Positions 49,969 through 58,510 of a stretch of 64,000 bases of DNA are shown piece by piece. The position numbers and the translations under genes were made by a program. Numbering within the stretch: the stretch's first letter is position 1; each line of letters begins with the position of its first letter. The notes under the pieces were generated by a model. That model was not told where the DNA came from and searched no databases. It saw only the letters and a list, made by a program, of their open reading frames with translations. Source of the DNA: Streptomyces sp. RB17 (lineage in GTDB: Bacteria; Actinomycetota; Actinomycetes; Streptomycetales; Streptomycetaceae); contig NZ_WEGL01000006.1 in NCBI RefSeq assembly GCF_009604455.1, forward strand, positions 372,001 through 436,000. Direction: 5' to 3'.

Positions 49969-52407
49969 TCAGGGCAGTTCCGGAAGGTCCTCCGCGAACA
50001 GCAGGGTCAGATCGTCGGTGCTGGGGTCCGCCACCTGGGCGACGCGGCTCGCGTGCCGCTCCACCATCGCCTCGAAGGTCTGCCGGGCGGTGCGGCCGTT
50101 GCCGAACGCCGGGCCCTTCGGGATGGCCGTGAAGTACTTCAGCAGCGCCTCGGACGCGCCCGGCGCCAGCCGGTACTCGTGCTCGTCGGCCTGCTGCTCC
50201 ACGATCCGCAGCAGCTCCTCGGGGCCGTAGTCGCCGAAGGTGATGGTGCGCGAGAAGCGGGAGGCGACACCGGGGTTGACGGAGAGGAAGCGCTCCATCT
50301 CGGCCGTGTAGCCGGCGACGATCACCACCACCGCGTCCCGGTGGTCCTCCATCAGCTTCACCAGCGTGTCGATGGCCTCCTTGCCGAAGTCACGCCCGGC
50401 GTCCTGCGGGGACAGCGCATACGCCTCGTCGATGAACAGCACACCGCCGCGTGCCTTCTCGAACGCCTCCTGGGTGCGGATCGCCGTGGAACCGATGTGC
50501 TCGCCCACCAGGTCCACCCGGGACACCTCCACCAGGTGCCCCTGGTCCAGCACGCCGAGCGAGGCGAGGATCTCGCCGTAGAGGCGGGCGACCGTCGTCT
50601 TGCCGGTGCCGGGGGAGCCGGTGAAGACCAGATGCCGCTTGACCGAGGCCGCCTTCAGGCCCGCCTGCTGCCGGCGCCGGCCCACCTCGATCATGTCGGT
50701 CAGCGCCCGCACCTCGCGCTTGACGCTCTCCAGGCCCACCAGCGCGTCGAGTTCCCCGAGCACGTCCTTCGGCGTCCGCACCGGCTTCGCCGGCTCGGGG
50801 GCGGCGATCAGCGGCTCCTGCTCCGTGCTGCGCTGCCCGGGGATCGAGCCGAGCAGCCCGGGGGAGTGCGACACCGTCTGTACGGCGGACTCGCGGACCG
50901 CGGGCGGCCGCGTGCTGCCGCTCTCGTCGCTGGTGCAGTCCTCCACGACCGGGCCCGTTCCGGGCGCGGCGTCCGGGCCCGCGTCGGCGAACTCGTAACC
51001 GCCGCGCGCGCAGCGCTCCGTACGGCACTTGCGCAGCGTCGCCCGGCAGCCGTCGATCACATGGAAGCCGTAACCGGCGCTGCCGCTGACCCGGCAGTTC
51101 AGGAAGCTGCCGCGGCCGCCCGCCGAGACGTAGAAGCCCGCTTCGGCGGGCGAGTCGACCGTGCAGCGCTCGATGGTCGGGTCGGCGCCCTTGGTGACGA
51201 TCACGCCGGTCTGGGTGCCGTCCAGGGTGCAGTTGTTCAGCGTGCCGCCGCTGCCGTGGTCGCGGAACCACGCCCCGGTCGCCGCCTCCCGGATCCGGCA
51301 GTCGTCGAGCTGCGCGGTCGCCCCGTCGCTCACCGACACCGCCGTGTTGCGCACCTGCGACAGATCGCTGTCCACGACGTCCGCGCGTGAACCGCGGTCC
51401 AGCACGAACAGGGCGTCCGGCACGTCGTGCACCCGGCAGGAGTCGAGGACGGCGGTGGCGCCGTCGCTGACCCACACCGCCGGATAGTCGCCGGTGCTGT
51501 CGAAGATCTCGCACTGGTGGGCGTCCACCCGCGTCCCCGGATCCCACACCGACAGGCCGTTGCGCCCGAACTGACGGACCGTCGTCCGGGTCAGCGTGAG
51601 CACCGAACGGGAACGCAGGTCGACCGCGTTCTCCGGGATGTCGTGGATGCGGCAGTCGGCGAGCGTGAGCACCGCGTCCGTGTCCAGGGTGACGCCGTCG
51701 GCGGTGGTGCGGTGCACATCGCAGTCGGTCAGATGCGCCGTCGCCCGCTGGGTGACCTGCACACCGGAGCCGCGGACCTCGTAGATCTCACAACCCACCG
51801 CCTCCACCGCGGAGTTCTCGCCGGTGGCGGTCAGCCCGGTGCCCGACGCGTGGTGCACTCGGCAGCGCTCCAGCCGCGGATGCGCCCCGCCGCGGACGGC
51901 CACGCCCGCCTGCCCGGCCGCGACGACCTCGCACTCCTCGAACACCCCGCTGCCGCCGTCGAGTACGGCGATGCCGATGCCGGCCGGGTTGTCGACGGTG
52001 CAACGGCGCACGGTCGGCCGGGCGCCCCCGCGCACCTCGATGCCCGCGGCGGACCGGGTCACGATCCGCACGTCCATCAGCTCGGGTGTGCCCTCCTCGA
52101 CCAGCAACGCGGGCGCCGCCGCGTCCTGGCCCTCCACGTGCAGGTCCTGCACCACGGCCGAGGCGCGCACGGTGAGCGGCACACCGTCCACGGGCGCGAT
52201 CCGCACCGAGCCGGGGGATCCCTCGGGGCCACGGAGCGTCACCGCCCGCTGGACCACGAGGTTTTCCCGGTAGGTGCCCGGGGCGATGGTGAGGACGTCG
52301 CCGTCGGCGGCAGCCTCCAGGGCGGCGGCGAGCGACGCGTACTCGCCTGTGCGGCGCCGCCACCGCGACGTACCGGTGTGCGTCACCTGGACCGTGCCCT
52401 GTGCCAT
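49969..52407 (-). CDS. Fusion of right-handed beta-helix and CbxX/SpoVK-type AAA+ ATPase
   Basis: The 812-aa protein has an N-terminal parallel beta-helix of pectate-lyase-like repeats (about residues 20-490; repeated phrases such as VRGGARPTVRRC and DCRIHD), a Pro/Ser linker, and a C-terminal AAA+ ATPase of the CbxX/EccA/SpoVK type: VGLESVKREV, Walker A GSPGTGKTT near residue 595, GGVLFIDEAYALS (Walker B) near 655 and RFSRTITF. Many such AAA proteins remodel partner proteins in secretion or stress. Neither signal peptide nor transmembrane segment is seen, so it is probably cytoplasmic. The ATG at 52407 is a good start. Confidence 0.88.
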   Translation of the reverse strand: MAQGTVQVTHTGTSRWRRRTGEYASLAAALEAAADGDVLTIAPGTYRENLVVQRAVTLRGPEGSPGSVRIAPVDGVPLTVRASAVVQDLHVEGQDAAAPALLVEEGTPELMDVRIVTRSAAGIEVRGGARPTVRRCTVDNPAGIGIAVLDGGSGVFEECEVVAAGQAGVAVRGGAHPRLERCRVHHASGTGLTATGENSAVEAVGCEIYEVRGSGVQVTQRATAHLTDCDVHRTTADGVTLDTDAVLTLADCRIHDIPENAVDLRSRSVLTLTRTTVRQFGRNGLSVWDPGTRVDAHQCEIFDSTGDYPAVWVSDGATAVLDSCRVHDVPDALFVLDRGSRADVVDSDLSQVRNTAVSVSDGATAQLDDCRIREAATGAWFRDHGSGGTLNNCTLDGTQTGVIVTKGADPTIERCTVDSPAEAGFYVSAGGRGSFLNCRVSGSAGYGFHVIDGCRATLRKCRTERCARGGYEFADAGPDAAPGTGPVVEDCTSDESGSTRPPAVRESAVQTVSHSPGLLGSIPGQRSTEQEPLIAAPEPAKPVRTPKDVLGELDALVGLESVKREVRALTDMIEVGRRRQQAGLKAASVKRHLVFTGSPGTGKTTVARLYGEILASLGVLDQGHLVEVSRVDLVGEHIGSTAIRTQEAFEKARGGVLFIDEAYALSPQDAGRDFGKEAIDTLVKLMEDHRDAVVVIVAGYTAEMERFLSVNPGVASRFSRTITFGDYGPEELLRIVEQQADEHEYRLAPGASEALLKYFTAIPKGPAFGNGRTARQTFEAMVERHASRVAQVADPSTDDLTLLFAEDLPELP

Positions 52408-52640
52408 GGCGTTGCTGTGCCCCCACCTCGTCGTACTGATGGCTCGCTCCCTCAGGGGGACGTGCCGCCCGTGCCGGGACCGCGACCGCGCTCAGCCCCT
52501 GGGGCTGGTGCGCGTTCGCGCTCCGGAAAACCTGCGCGCGCCCCTGCGGTTCGCTCGCCCGCGGGTTGTCGCCGAAAGCGCTTCGGCCGGTCCACCGTAG
52601 CGTGTGCGTGCACGGTGGGTTGACCAGAGCCGGAAGGCCG

Positions 52641-53246
52641 TCAGCAGCCGGTGCCCGCCTTGCCCCAGTCCGGGCCCGCCCGGTCCCAGTCCTGGTCCCA
52701 GCGTGCGTACCGGCTGCGGACCATGCGCCACACGGTCAGCCGTCTGCCCCCTTCGACCAGGCCCGTGGCCAGCAGGGCGGCGCCGATCCCGGCGAGCACC
52801 GCGTGTGTCGTGGCGGTGGGGGAGTCCAGCGGGCGGGTCGTTATTCGGCCGTGCGGGTCGGTCCAGAGTCCGAAGTGGTCGCCCGTGTGCGGTGACTTGA
52901 GGTCCCCCAGGGCCGTGCCGTGCCGGTGGGTGCCGTCCGGCGCGGTCCAGTCCGCGAGGACACGGCTGCGGGACTCGCGCGCCGCCGAGGTGTCGGGGTC
53001 GGTCTCCAGCGGGGCATCGCCGAGGTCACGCACCACCGTGGCCGTGACGAGGTGGCGCGAGTGCCGCTGCTCGCGCACGGACCGCTGCAGTGAGTCCTGG
53101 GCGGCGGCGCCGACCAGGCAGCCGACCAGGGGCGCGGCCACGGCGATCAGCACCAGCGCCACGAGTGCCACCCATGCCTCGGCCAGGTCGGTCGCACGGC
53201 GCAGCGGGTTGTGCCGCCAGCGCCACAGGCCACGGATCGCCCGCAT
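52641..53246 (-). CDS. Rv1733c-like membrane protein
   Basis: The 201-aa protein starts MRAIRGLWRWRHNPLRRATD, has a first transmembrane helix (about 25-48, ALVLIAVAAPLVGCLVG), an extracytoplasmic middle domain (TATVVRDLGDAP to HFGLWTDPHGRI) and a second helix (about 145-168). This architecture matches the Rv1733c family common in actinobacteria. The function is unknown. The gap of 233 bp to the AAA gene start (52408-52640) is likely that gene's promoter region. Confidence 0.85.
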   Translation of the reverse strand: MRAIRGLWRWRHNPLRRATDLAEAWVALVALVLIAVAAPLVGCLVGAAAQDSLQRSVREQRHSRHLVTATVVRDLGDAPLETDPDTSAARESRSRVLADWTAPDGTHRHGTALGDLKSPHTGDHFGLWTDPHGRITTRPLDSPTATTHAVLAGIGAALLATGLVEGGRRLTVWRMVRSRYARWDQDWDRAGPDWGKAGTGC

Positions 53247-53399
53247 GTCCCCACCCCCTCACGCTCCGTCATAACCCCCGGCGCGGGAGCGCATCCGCGA
53301 CCCGGAGCAAGAGAGAGCGACATCACGTCCACCGCGGACGGTCACGCACGCGGCTTCTCATGAATCTCTCGTGTCCTCCCAACGAGCGGGACCCGCCCC

Positions 53400-53420
53400 C
53401 GGTTCCCCACCCCCGAACCG
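53400..53420 (-). terminator. Weak hairpin after the MOSC gene
   Basis: CGGTTC pairs with GAACCG around a nine-base loop, 11 bp after the MOSC gene stop on the minus strand. It is short and has no T tract. Confidence 0.3.
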
Positions 53421-53430
53421 CTGTCGCGCG

Positions 53431-54255
53431 CTACCGCAGCACCCGCACCGGGTCCCCGACCCTGATCGTGCCGCGCGAGAGGGGCACGAGGTTCTGGCCG
53501 AAGAGCAGTCGCGATCCGACCCTGCGGTGACGAGCCAGAGTGCGCAGGGGCTCCCGGCCGCGTACGGCGGTGTCCTGGTCGACGGTGGTGACGACGCAGC
53601 GTCCGCTCGCCTTCGCGACGCGGAAGACCACCTCGCCGATGGAGATCCGTGACCAGTGGTCCTCGGCCCAGGCCTCGGTGCCGGCGACGACGACGTTCGG
53701 CCGGAAGCGGTTCATCGGCAGCGGGCCCTCGGCGGCGTGCGCACCCTCGGCGATCAAGGAGTTCAGGGCGTCGAGGGAGGCCGTCGTGGTGACCAGCAAG
53801 GGGTAGCCGTCGGCGAAGCTCACCGTCTCGCCGGGCAGGGCGTACTCGGGATCGACGGGCCGCCGGCCGGCCGGATCGTCCATGTGGACCAGGCGGACGT
53901 CCGCCCCCAGGTAGGCGCTGCACCAGGCGTGCGCGGCGGCGGCGGCCGGGACCGCCTCGACCTTCGTGCCGAAGACGTTCACCGGCACGGTCCCGGCCGG
54001 CTCGGGCACGGAGACCGTCATGGGTGCCCTGCCGGGCGCGGACAGACGAACGCCGCCGCCGGCCTCGGGCTCGGCGGCGGCCAGCGCGAGGCGTGGCTCT
54101 TCGCGCTGTGTGACGACCTTTCCCCCGTCGTCGATCAGTGTCCAGCGCCGGTCTCCGGCCAGGCCCCAGGGCTCCACCACAGCCTCCCGGGGCGCGAGCC
54201 CCCGGAATGCCTTGACCGGATGAACGTGGATCGACTGCAGTACGGCGTTTCCCAT
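53431..54255 (-). CDS. MOSC-domain protein (YcbX/MOSC_N type)
   Basis: The 274-aa protein opens with the MOSC N-terminal beta-barrel (VLQSIHVHPVKAFRGLAPRE, GLAGDRRWTLID) and ends with the MOSC domain including NRFRPNVVVAG and the conserved Cys in AKASGRCVVTTVDQDT, the residue expected to bind molybdenum or sulfur. Homologues reduce N-hydroxylated compounds using molybdenum cofactor. CACGAT lies 6 nt before the ATG, a near-consensus leaderless promoter. Confidence 0.9.
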   Translation of the reverse strand: MGNAVLQSIHVHPVKAFRGLAPREAVVEPWGLAGDRRWTLIDDGGKVVTQREEPRLALAAAEPEAGGGVRLSAPGRAPMTVSVPEPAGTVPVNVFGTKVEAVPAAAAAHAWCSAYLGADVRLVHMDDPAGRRPVDPEYALPGETVSFADGYPLLVTTTASLDALNSLIAEGAHAAEGPLPMNRFRPNVVVAGTEAWAEDHWSRISIGEVVFRVAKASGRCVVTTVDQDTAVRGREPLRTLARHRRVGSRLLFGQNLVPLSRGTIRVGDPVRVLR

Positions 54256-54299
54256 GCCGCCATCGTGCCAGCAGGCACCGACAGCGACTGGTGGGCCGG

Positions 54300-54731
54300 T
54301 CAGTAGCCCCGGTACTGCTGGTTGTTGTACGGGTCCTGGTAGGGAGCCGGCGCGGGCCGTGGCGCGGCCGGGCGCATGGCCTCGTAACCGGTGCCCATCG
54401 GGCGCTGCTGCTGCGGCGCCTGCTGGCCGGGGTAGCCCCGCGGGGCGGCGGCCTGCTGCGGGATGTACGCCGTGGGCGCCTGCTGCAGCGGCGCGGGCTG
54501 GGGCATCTGGGGGTAGCCGTAGGCGGGGGCCTGCGGGGAGGGTGCCGCCGGGAGGGCGGGCAGGGCCGACGGCAGGGCAGGCAGGCTGCTGCCCATGTCG
54601 TAGGCGGCGGGGACCCGGATCGGGGCGATCTGCGGGGTACCACGCTCGGCGACGAGCGAGTCGTAGATCGGGGTGTCCGGGAAGGAGGCGGAGTAGTAGC
54701 CGCCACCATAAGTGGAGCGGGGGGAGGTCAT
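54300..54731 (-). CDS. Pro/Gln/Tyr-rich protein (DUF6643-like)
   Basis: The 143-aa protein starts MTSPRSTYGGGYYSASFPDT and contains APIRVPAAYDMGSSLPAL, then a low-complexity Pro/Gln/Ala/Tyr-rich half ending YNNQQYRGY. It resembles, from memory, DUF6643 proteins of Streptomyces. Probably intrinsically disordered. Its ATG overlaps the stop of the small TTA gene (ATGA), suggesting translational coupling. The function is unknown. Confidence 0.78.
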   Translation of the reverse strand: MTSPRSTYGGGYYSASFPDTPIYDSLVAERGTPQIAPIRVPAAYDMGSSLPALPSALPALPAAPSPQAPAYGYPQMPQPAPLQQAPTAYIPQQAAAPRGYPGQQAPQQQRPMGTGYEAMRPAAPRPAPAPYQDPYNNQQYRGY

Positions 54732-55003
54732 GGCACATAAGTTAAGCCCACGATGTGCTCGTTGGGGAGACCGATAAGAGGGTTGTTTTCCGTGTCCGCA
54801 GTGACCTGGGATCCCCAATCCGAGCGAACTTGGCAAAAAGGGACGTCGGTCCGCGCTTTAATCGTGTAAAGGGCGAGTTCCTGCGGGGTTACCGGCAGTT
54901 GACCGGCGATCTTCCGGAGCTCGTCGTAGGAGTTCGCGGTACCGGCGAATACGTTGTGCGGGTAGGGATGACCTGGACGACCGAGGGTGTTCGGAAGCGA
55001 CAC
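54728..55003 (-). CDS. Small hypothetical protein (91 aa) with a TTA codon
   Basis: The frame reads VSLPNTLGRPGHPYPHNVFA, ANSYDELRKIAGQLPVTPQE and FCQVRSDWGSQVTADTENNP, then NEHIVGLTYVP. Composition looks protein-like but codon use is AT-richer than the neighbours (CTT, GGT, TTT, AAA). The Leu in GLTYVP is a TTA at 54743-54745, one of two TTA codons in the window. The stop overlaps the next gene's ATG (ATGA). The GTG at 55003 has no good ribosome site and lies only 14 bp from the divergent TerD-like start. I do not recognise a family. Confidence 0.55.
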   Translation of the reverse strand: MSLPNTLGRPGHPYPHNVFAGTANSYDELRKIAGQLPVTPQELALYTIKARTDVPFCQVRSDWGSQVTADTENNPLIGLPNEHIVGLTYVP

Positions 55004-55017
55004 GGATGGGGGCGGAC

Positions 55018-56379
55018 ATGTCCATGATGAAAGGGGCGAACACGCCGGTGCCGACCACGGCGCTGCGCGTGGAACTCGGCTGGCGCTCCGGACCCGGCGT
55101 GCCCGACGCGGACGCCTCCGCGCTGCTGCTCGCCACCGGGAAGGTCCGCTCCGACGACGACTTCGTCTTCTACAACCAGCCCGCCCATCCCTCCGGAGCG
55201 GTGCGCCACGAGGGCAAGAGGACGGTCGCCGCGGGCGTCACGGACACCCTCTCCGTCGACCTCGCGCGCGTGGAGGGCGCGATCGAGCGGATCGTCCTCG
55301 CCGCCTCCGCCGACGGCGGGACCTTCGGGCAGGTCCCCGGCCTCTACATCGAGGTGACCGACGCCGTGAGCGGCCAGGCGGTCGCCCGCTTCGACAGCGC
55401 CGGCGCGACCGTGGAGACGGCCTTCGTGCTCGGTGAGTTCTACCGCCGTCAGGGCGGCTGGAAGTTCCGCGCCGTCGGCCAGGGCTACGGCAGCGGACTG
55501 GAGGGCCTCGCAACGGACTTCGGCATCACCGTGGACGAACCCCAGCACGCCGCACCGCCCGCCGCGCCGCGCCCGGCGACACCGATCCCGCCTGCCGCAC
55601 CGGCCCGGGTCACACCGCCGCCACCTCCCGCAGCGGCCCCGGTGACACCGCCCGGGCCTCCCACGCCGACCACCGCACCGTCACTCCCGGCCATGCCGCC
55701 CCCGACCGTGGCGCCCGCGCCCGCGACACCTCCGGCGCCGCAGCCCGTCCGCCTGTCCAAGATCACCCTCACCAAGACGGCGCCCTCCGTCTCGCTCGCC
55801 AAGCAGGGCGGCACCTCCGGAGCCATGCGGGTGAACCTCAACTGGCAGATGCGCACCCACCTCTCCGGCGCCTGGGGCAGCCGGAGAGGAGGCGGGCGAG
55901 GAGAGGTCGACCTCGACCTGTGCGCCCTGTACGAACTCGCCGACGGCCGCAAAGGGGTCGTCCAGGCCCTCGGCAACGCCTTCGGTTCGCTGCAGCGGCC
56001 GCCGTACATCCACCTCGACGGCGACGACCGCACCGGTGCCGTGGCGAGCGGTGAGAACCTCACCGTCAACCTCGATCACCGGCAGGACTTCCGGCGCATC
56101 CTCGTCTTCGTCACCATCTACGAAGGCGCGAACTCCTTCGCCGACCTGCACGCCACCGTCACCCTCCAGCCGCAGCACGGGGCCGCGATCGACTTCTCCC
56201 TCGACGAGTGCACGGTCCCCTCCACGGTGTGCGCGCTCGCCCTGATCACCAACACGGGCGGCGATCTCCTCGTGCAGCGCGAGGCCCGGTATCTGGTGCC
56301 GGAGCGCGGGGTGAGTCCGCAGCGGACCATAGACCGCGCCTACGGGTGGGGCATGAACTGGACGCCCGGCCGCAAGTGA
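55018..56379 (+). CDS. TerD-family protein with two TerD-like domains
   Basis: The 453-aa protein has an N-terminal TerD domain (ALRVELGWRSGPGVPDADAS, then SDDDFVFYNQP and ATVETAFVLGEFYRRQGGWK, about 10-180), a Pro/Ala-rich linker (about 182-245), and a C-terminal TerD-like domain (about 250-453; MRVNLNWQMRTHL, DLDLCALYELADGRKGVVQA, YIHLDGDDRTG). TerD proteins bind calcium and act in tellurite/stress resistance and in possible phage-defence contexts. ATG 55018 (after GGGGGCGG) is chosen over 55006. No terBCEZ genes are adjacent. Confidence 0.9.
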   Translation: MSMMKGANTPVPTTALRVELGWRSGPGVPDADASALLLATGKVRSDDDFVFYNQPAHPSGAVRHEGKRTVAAGVTDTLSVDLARVEGAIERIVLAASADGGTFGQVPGLYIEVTDAVSGQAVARFDSAGATVETAFVLGEFYRRQGGWKFRAVGQGYGSGLEGLATDFGITVDEPQHAAPPAAPRPATPIPPAAPARVTPPPPPAAAPVTPPGPPTPTTAPSLPAMPPPTVAPAPATPPAPQPVRLSKITLTKTAPSVSLAKQGGTSGAMRVNLNWQMRTHLSGAWGSRRGGGRGEVDLDLCALYELADGRKGVVQALGNAFGSLQRPPYIHLDGDDRTGAVASGENLTVNLDHRQDFRRILVFVTIYEGANSFADLHATVTLQPQHGAAIDFSLDECTVPSTVCALALITNTGGDLLVQREARYLVPERGVSPQRTIDRAYGWGMNWTPGRK

Positions 56380-56385
56380 CCGGGC

Positions 56386-57561
56386 TCAGCCCTCGTCGGG
56401 CACGGCATCGGGCCGCGCGTAGGTGCGGCCCTTCCAGGCGGCCCCGCGCCCCCGGTAGTGCTGCACGGCCGAGTCGACCGTCATCAGCAGATAGAGCGAC
56501 GCGGTGAACGGCAGCAGCGGCGCGAGCCACAGCGGCTGCCGGTAGTAGCGGAGCATCGGCACGTACGTCCCCGCCATCACCGCCCACGCCGCAGCGCCGA
56601 CGACCACCGTCGCCGCAGCGCCCCCCGCCGCTCCGACGGCCACCGCGACGGGCGGCACCAGATAGACCAGCGCCAGCCCGGCGACCGTACCGAGGAGCAG
56701 CAGGGGGTTGTGCAGCAACTGGGCGTAGGCGCTGCGCGAGACCATCCGCCACAGGTCGTGCAACCGCGGGTAGGGCCGCACGCTGTCCACCCGGTCGGCA
56801 AGTCCCAGCCAGACGTGCCCGCCGGTCCCCTTCACCGCACGCGCGAGCGCCACGTCGTCGATGACGGCGTGCCGGATGCCGTCCGGGATGCGGGCCTTGT
56901 CCGCCATCTCCGCGCGCAGCAGGACACAGCCGCCCGCCGCCGCGGCCGTACGCGAGTCCTTCCGCCCGATCCGGCGGAAAGGATACAGCTGCGCGAAGAA
57001 GTAGACGAACGCCGGGACCACCAGACGCTCCCACGCGCTCTCCACCCGCAGCCGTGCCATCTGCGACACGACGTCGAAGCCCCCGGCGTGGGCCGCCGCC
57101 ACCAACGCCCGCAGGCTGTCCGGCGCGTGCGCGATGTCCGCGTCCGTCAGCAGCAGGAACTCGGGGTCACGCGCGCGTGCCAGGCCGATGCCGTGCCGGA
57201 CCGCCCACAGCTTGCCCGTCCAGCCCGCCGGCGGCTCACCCGGAGAGCCCACGGTCAGCGGCAGTCCACCGTGCCGTCGGGACAGCTCGCGGGCCAGGTC
57301 GCCGGTGCCGTCGGTGCTCCCGTCGTCCACGAGGAAGACCTCGGCCGGCCCCGGATAGTCCTGCGCCAGCAGCGACGGCAGGCTCGCGGGCAGCACCGCC
57401 GCCTCGTCCCGGGCCGGTACGACCACACAGACCGAAGGCCATGCGACCGGGTCCCGCCGCGGCGGCAGTCGTACGTCCGTGCGCCAGAAGAAGCCCTGGC
57501 ACAGCAGCAGCCAGCACCAGGCGGCCAGCGACACGACGGTGATCCACAGCAGGGCGCTCAC
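56386..57561 (-). CDS. Family 2 glycosyltransferase (HpnB-like)
   Basis: The 391-aa protein has an N-terminal transmembrane helix, GT2 motifs VVVPARDEA, VDDGSTDGTG, GWTGKLWAVRHG, LLTDADIAHAP and, near the C-terminus, two to three helices (LLLLGTVAGLALVYLV and others). The order matches hopene-associated glycosyltransferase HpnB, but no hopanoid genes are in the window, so the acceptor is uncertain. GTG at 57561 lies 6 nt after the near-consensus CAGACT box. It is divergent from the racemase. Confidence 0.85.
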   Translation of the reverse strand: MSALLWITVVSLAAWCWLLLCQGFFWRTDVRLPPRRDPVAWPSVCVVVPARDEAAVLPASLPSLLAQDYPGPAEVFLVDDGSTDGTGDLARELSRRHGGLPLTVGSPGEPPAGWTGKLWAVRHGIGLARARDPEFLLLTDADIAHAPDSLRALVAAAHAGGFDVVSQMARLRVESAWERLVVPAFVYFFAQLYPFRRIGRKDSRTAAAAGGCVLLRAEMADKARIPDGIRHAVIDDVALARAVKGTGGHVWLGLADRVDSVRPYPRLHDLWRMVSRSAYAQLLHNPLLLLGTVAGLALVYLVPPVAVAVGAAGGAAATVVVGAAAWAVMAGTYVPMLRYYRQPLWLAPLLPFTASLYLLMTVDSAVQHYRGRGAAWKGRTYARPDAVPDEG

Positions 57562-57618
57562 GCCCGCAGTCTGCCCCACCGGAAGGGTCCGCGAGGCCCC
57601 ATCGTCTATCGTGGCCGG

Positions 57619-58404
57619 GTGAAGATCGCGCTCATGGACTCCGGAATCGGCCTGCTCCCCGCCGCCGCCGCGGTACGGCGGCTGCGGCCCGACGCGGATC
57701 TCGTGCTCTCCTGGGACCCGGACGGGATGCCCTGGGGACCGCGCACCCCGCAGGACATCACCCAGCGGGCCCTCGCCGTGTGCGAGGCCGCCGCAGCCCA
57801 TGAGCCCGACGTCCTGATCGTCGCCTGCAACACCGCGTCCGTGCACTCCCTGCCGGTGCTGCGGGGCCGCTTCGAACCTGATCTGCCGATCATCGGCACC
57901 GTCCCGGCGATCAAGCCGGCCGCTGCGGGCGGCGGCCATGTGGCGATCTGGGCGACCCCCGCCACCACCGGAAGCGCCTACCAGCGGAACCTGATCGAGC
58001 AGTTCGCCGCCGGTGTGGCCGTCACCGAGGTGCCCTGCCCCGGTCTCGCGGACGCGGTGCACCACGCGGACGAGGGCGCGATCGACGCCGCGATCGCCTC
58101 GGCCGCCGCCCGCACCCCCGAGGACGTGACCACCGTCGTGCTGGGCTGCACCAACTACGAACTGGTCGGCGAGCGCATCCGGGCAGCCGTCCAGCGGCCC
58201 GGCCGCCCACCGCTCGCCCTGCACGGCTCCGCTGGGGCGGTCGCCGCACAGGCCCTGCGCAGGATCGGTGCGGAGCCGGCCCCCGCCGCCGTCGCCGACA
58301 CCACCCTCACGGTGCTGCTCAGCGGTCGCGAGGCCACGCTCCCGGACACGGCGCTGTCCTATGCGGAAGGCCGTTTCCTGCAGGCGGTCAGCCCGGTCCG
58401 CTGA
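57619..58404 (+). CDS. Aspartate/glutamate racemase-family protein (MurI-like)
   Basis: The 261-aa protein has the MurI signatures MDSGIGLL at the start, the first catalytic Cys70 in VACNTASVHS and the second Cys177 in VLGCTNYEL, both as in two-base Glu racemases that supply D-Glu for peptidoglycan. It lies outside any mur cluster, so it may be a second, specialised racemase. The GTG at 57619 is 6 nt after TATCGT, suggesting a leaderless mRNA. Confidence 0.88.
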   Translation: MKIALMDSGIGLLPAAAAVRRLRPDADLVLSWDPDGMPWGPRTPQDITQRALAVCEAAAAHEPDVLIVACNTASVHSLPVLRGRFEPDLPIIGTVPAIKPAAAGGGHVAIWATPATTGSAYQRNLIEQFAAGVAVTEVPCPGLADAVHHADEGAIDAAIASAAARTPEDVTTVVLGCTNYELVGERIRAAVQRPGRPPLALHGSAGAVAAQALRRIGAEPAPAAVADTTLTVLLSGREATLPDTALSYAEGRFLQAVSPVR

Positions 58405-58510
58405 TCGGGCCGGGCGACGACGGCCGCGCCCACCCCGCCCTGGTCCACCCGGGTCGGTCACCGTCTGCTACGCCCTACCCGCGCACCGAAACCTGAGTAA
58501 CCTCATAAAC

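Noticed and set aside
57619..58404. Calling the racemase the cell's main MurI
   Set aside because: It lies outside a cell-wall cluster and another racemase may exist elsewhere, so I left the symbol blank.
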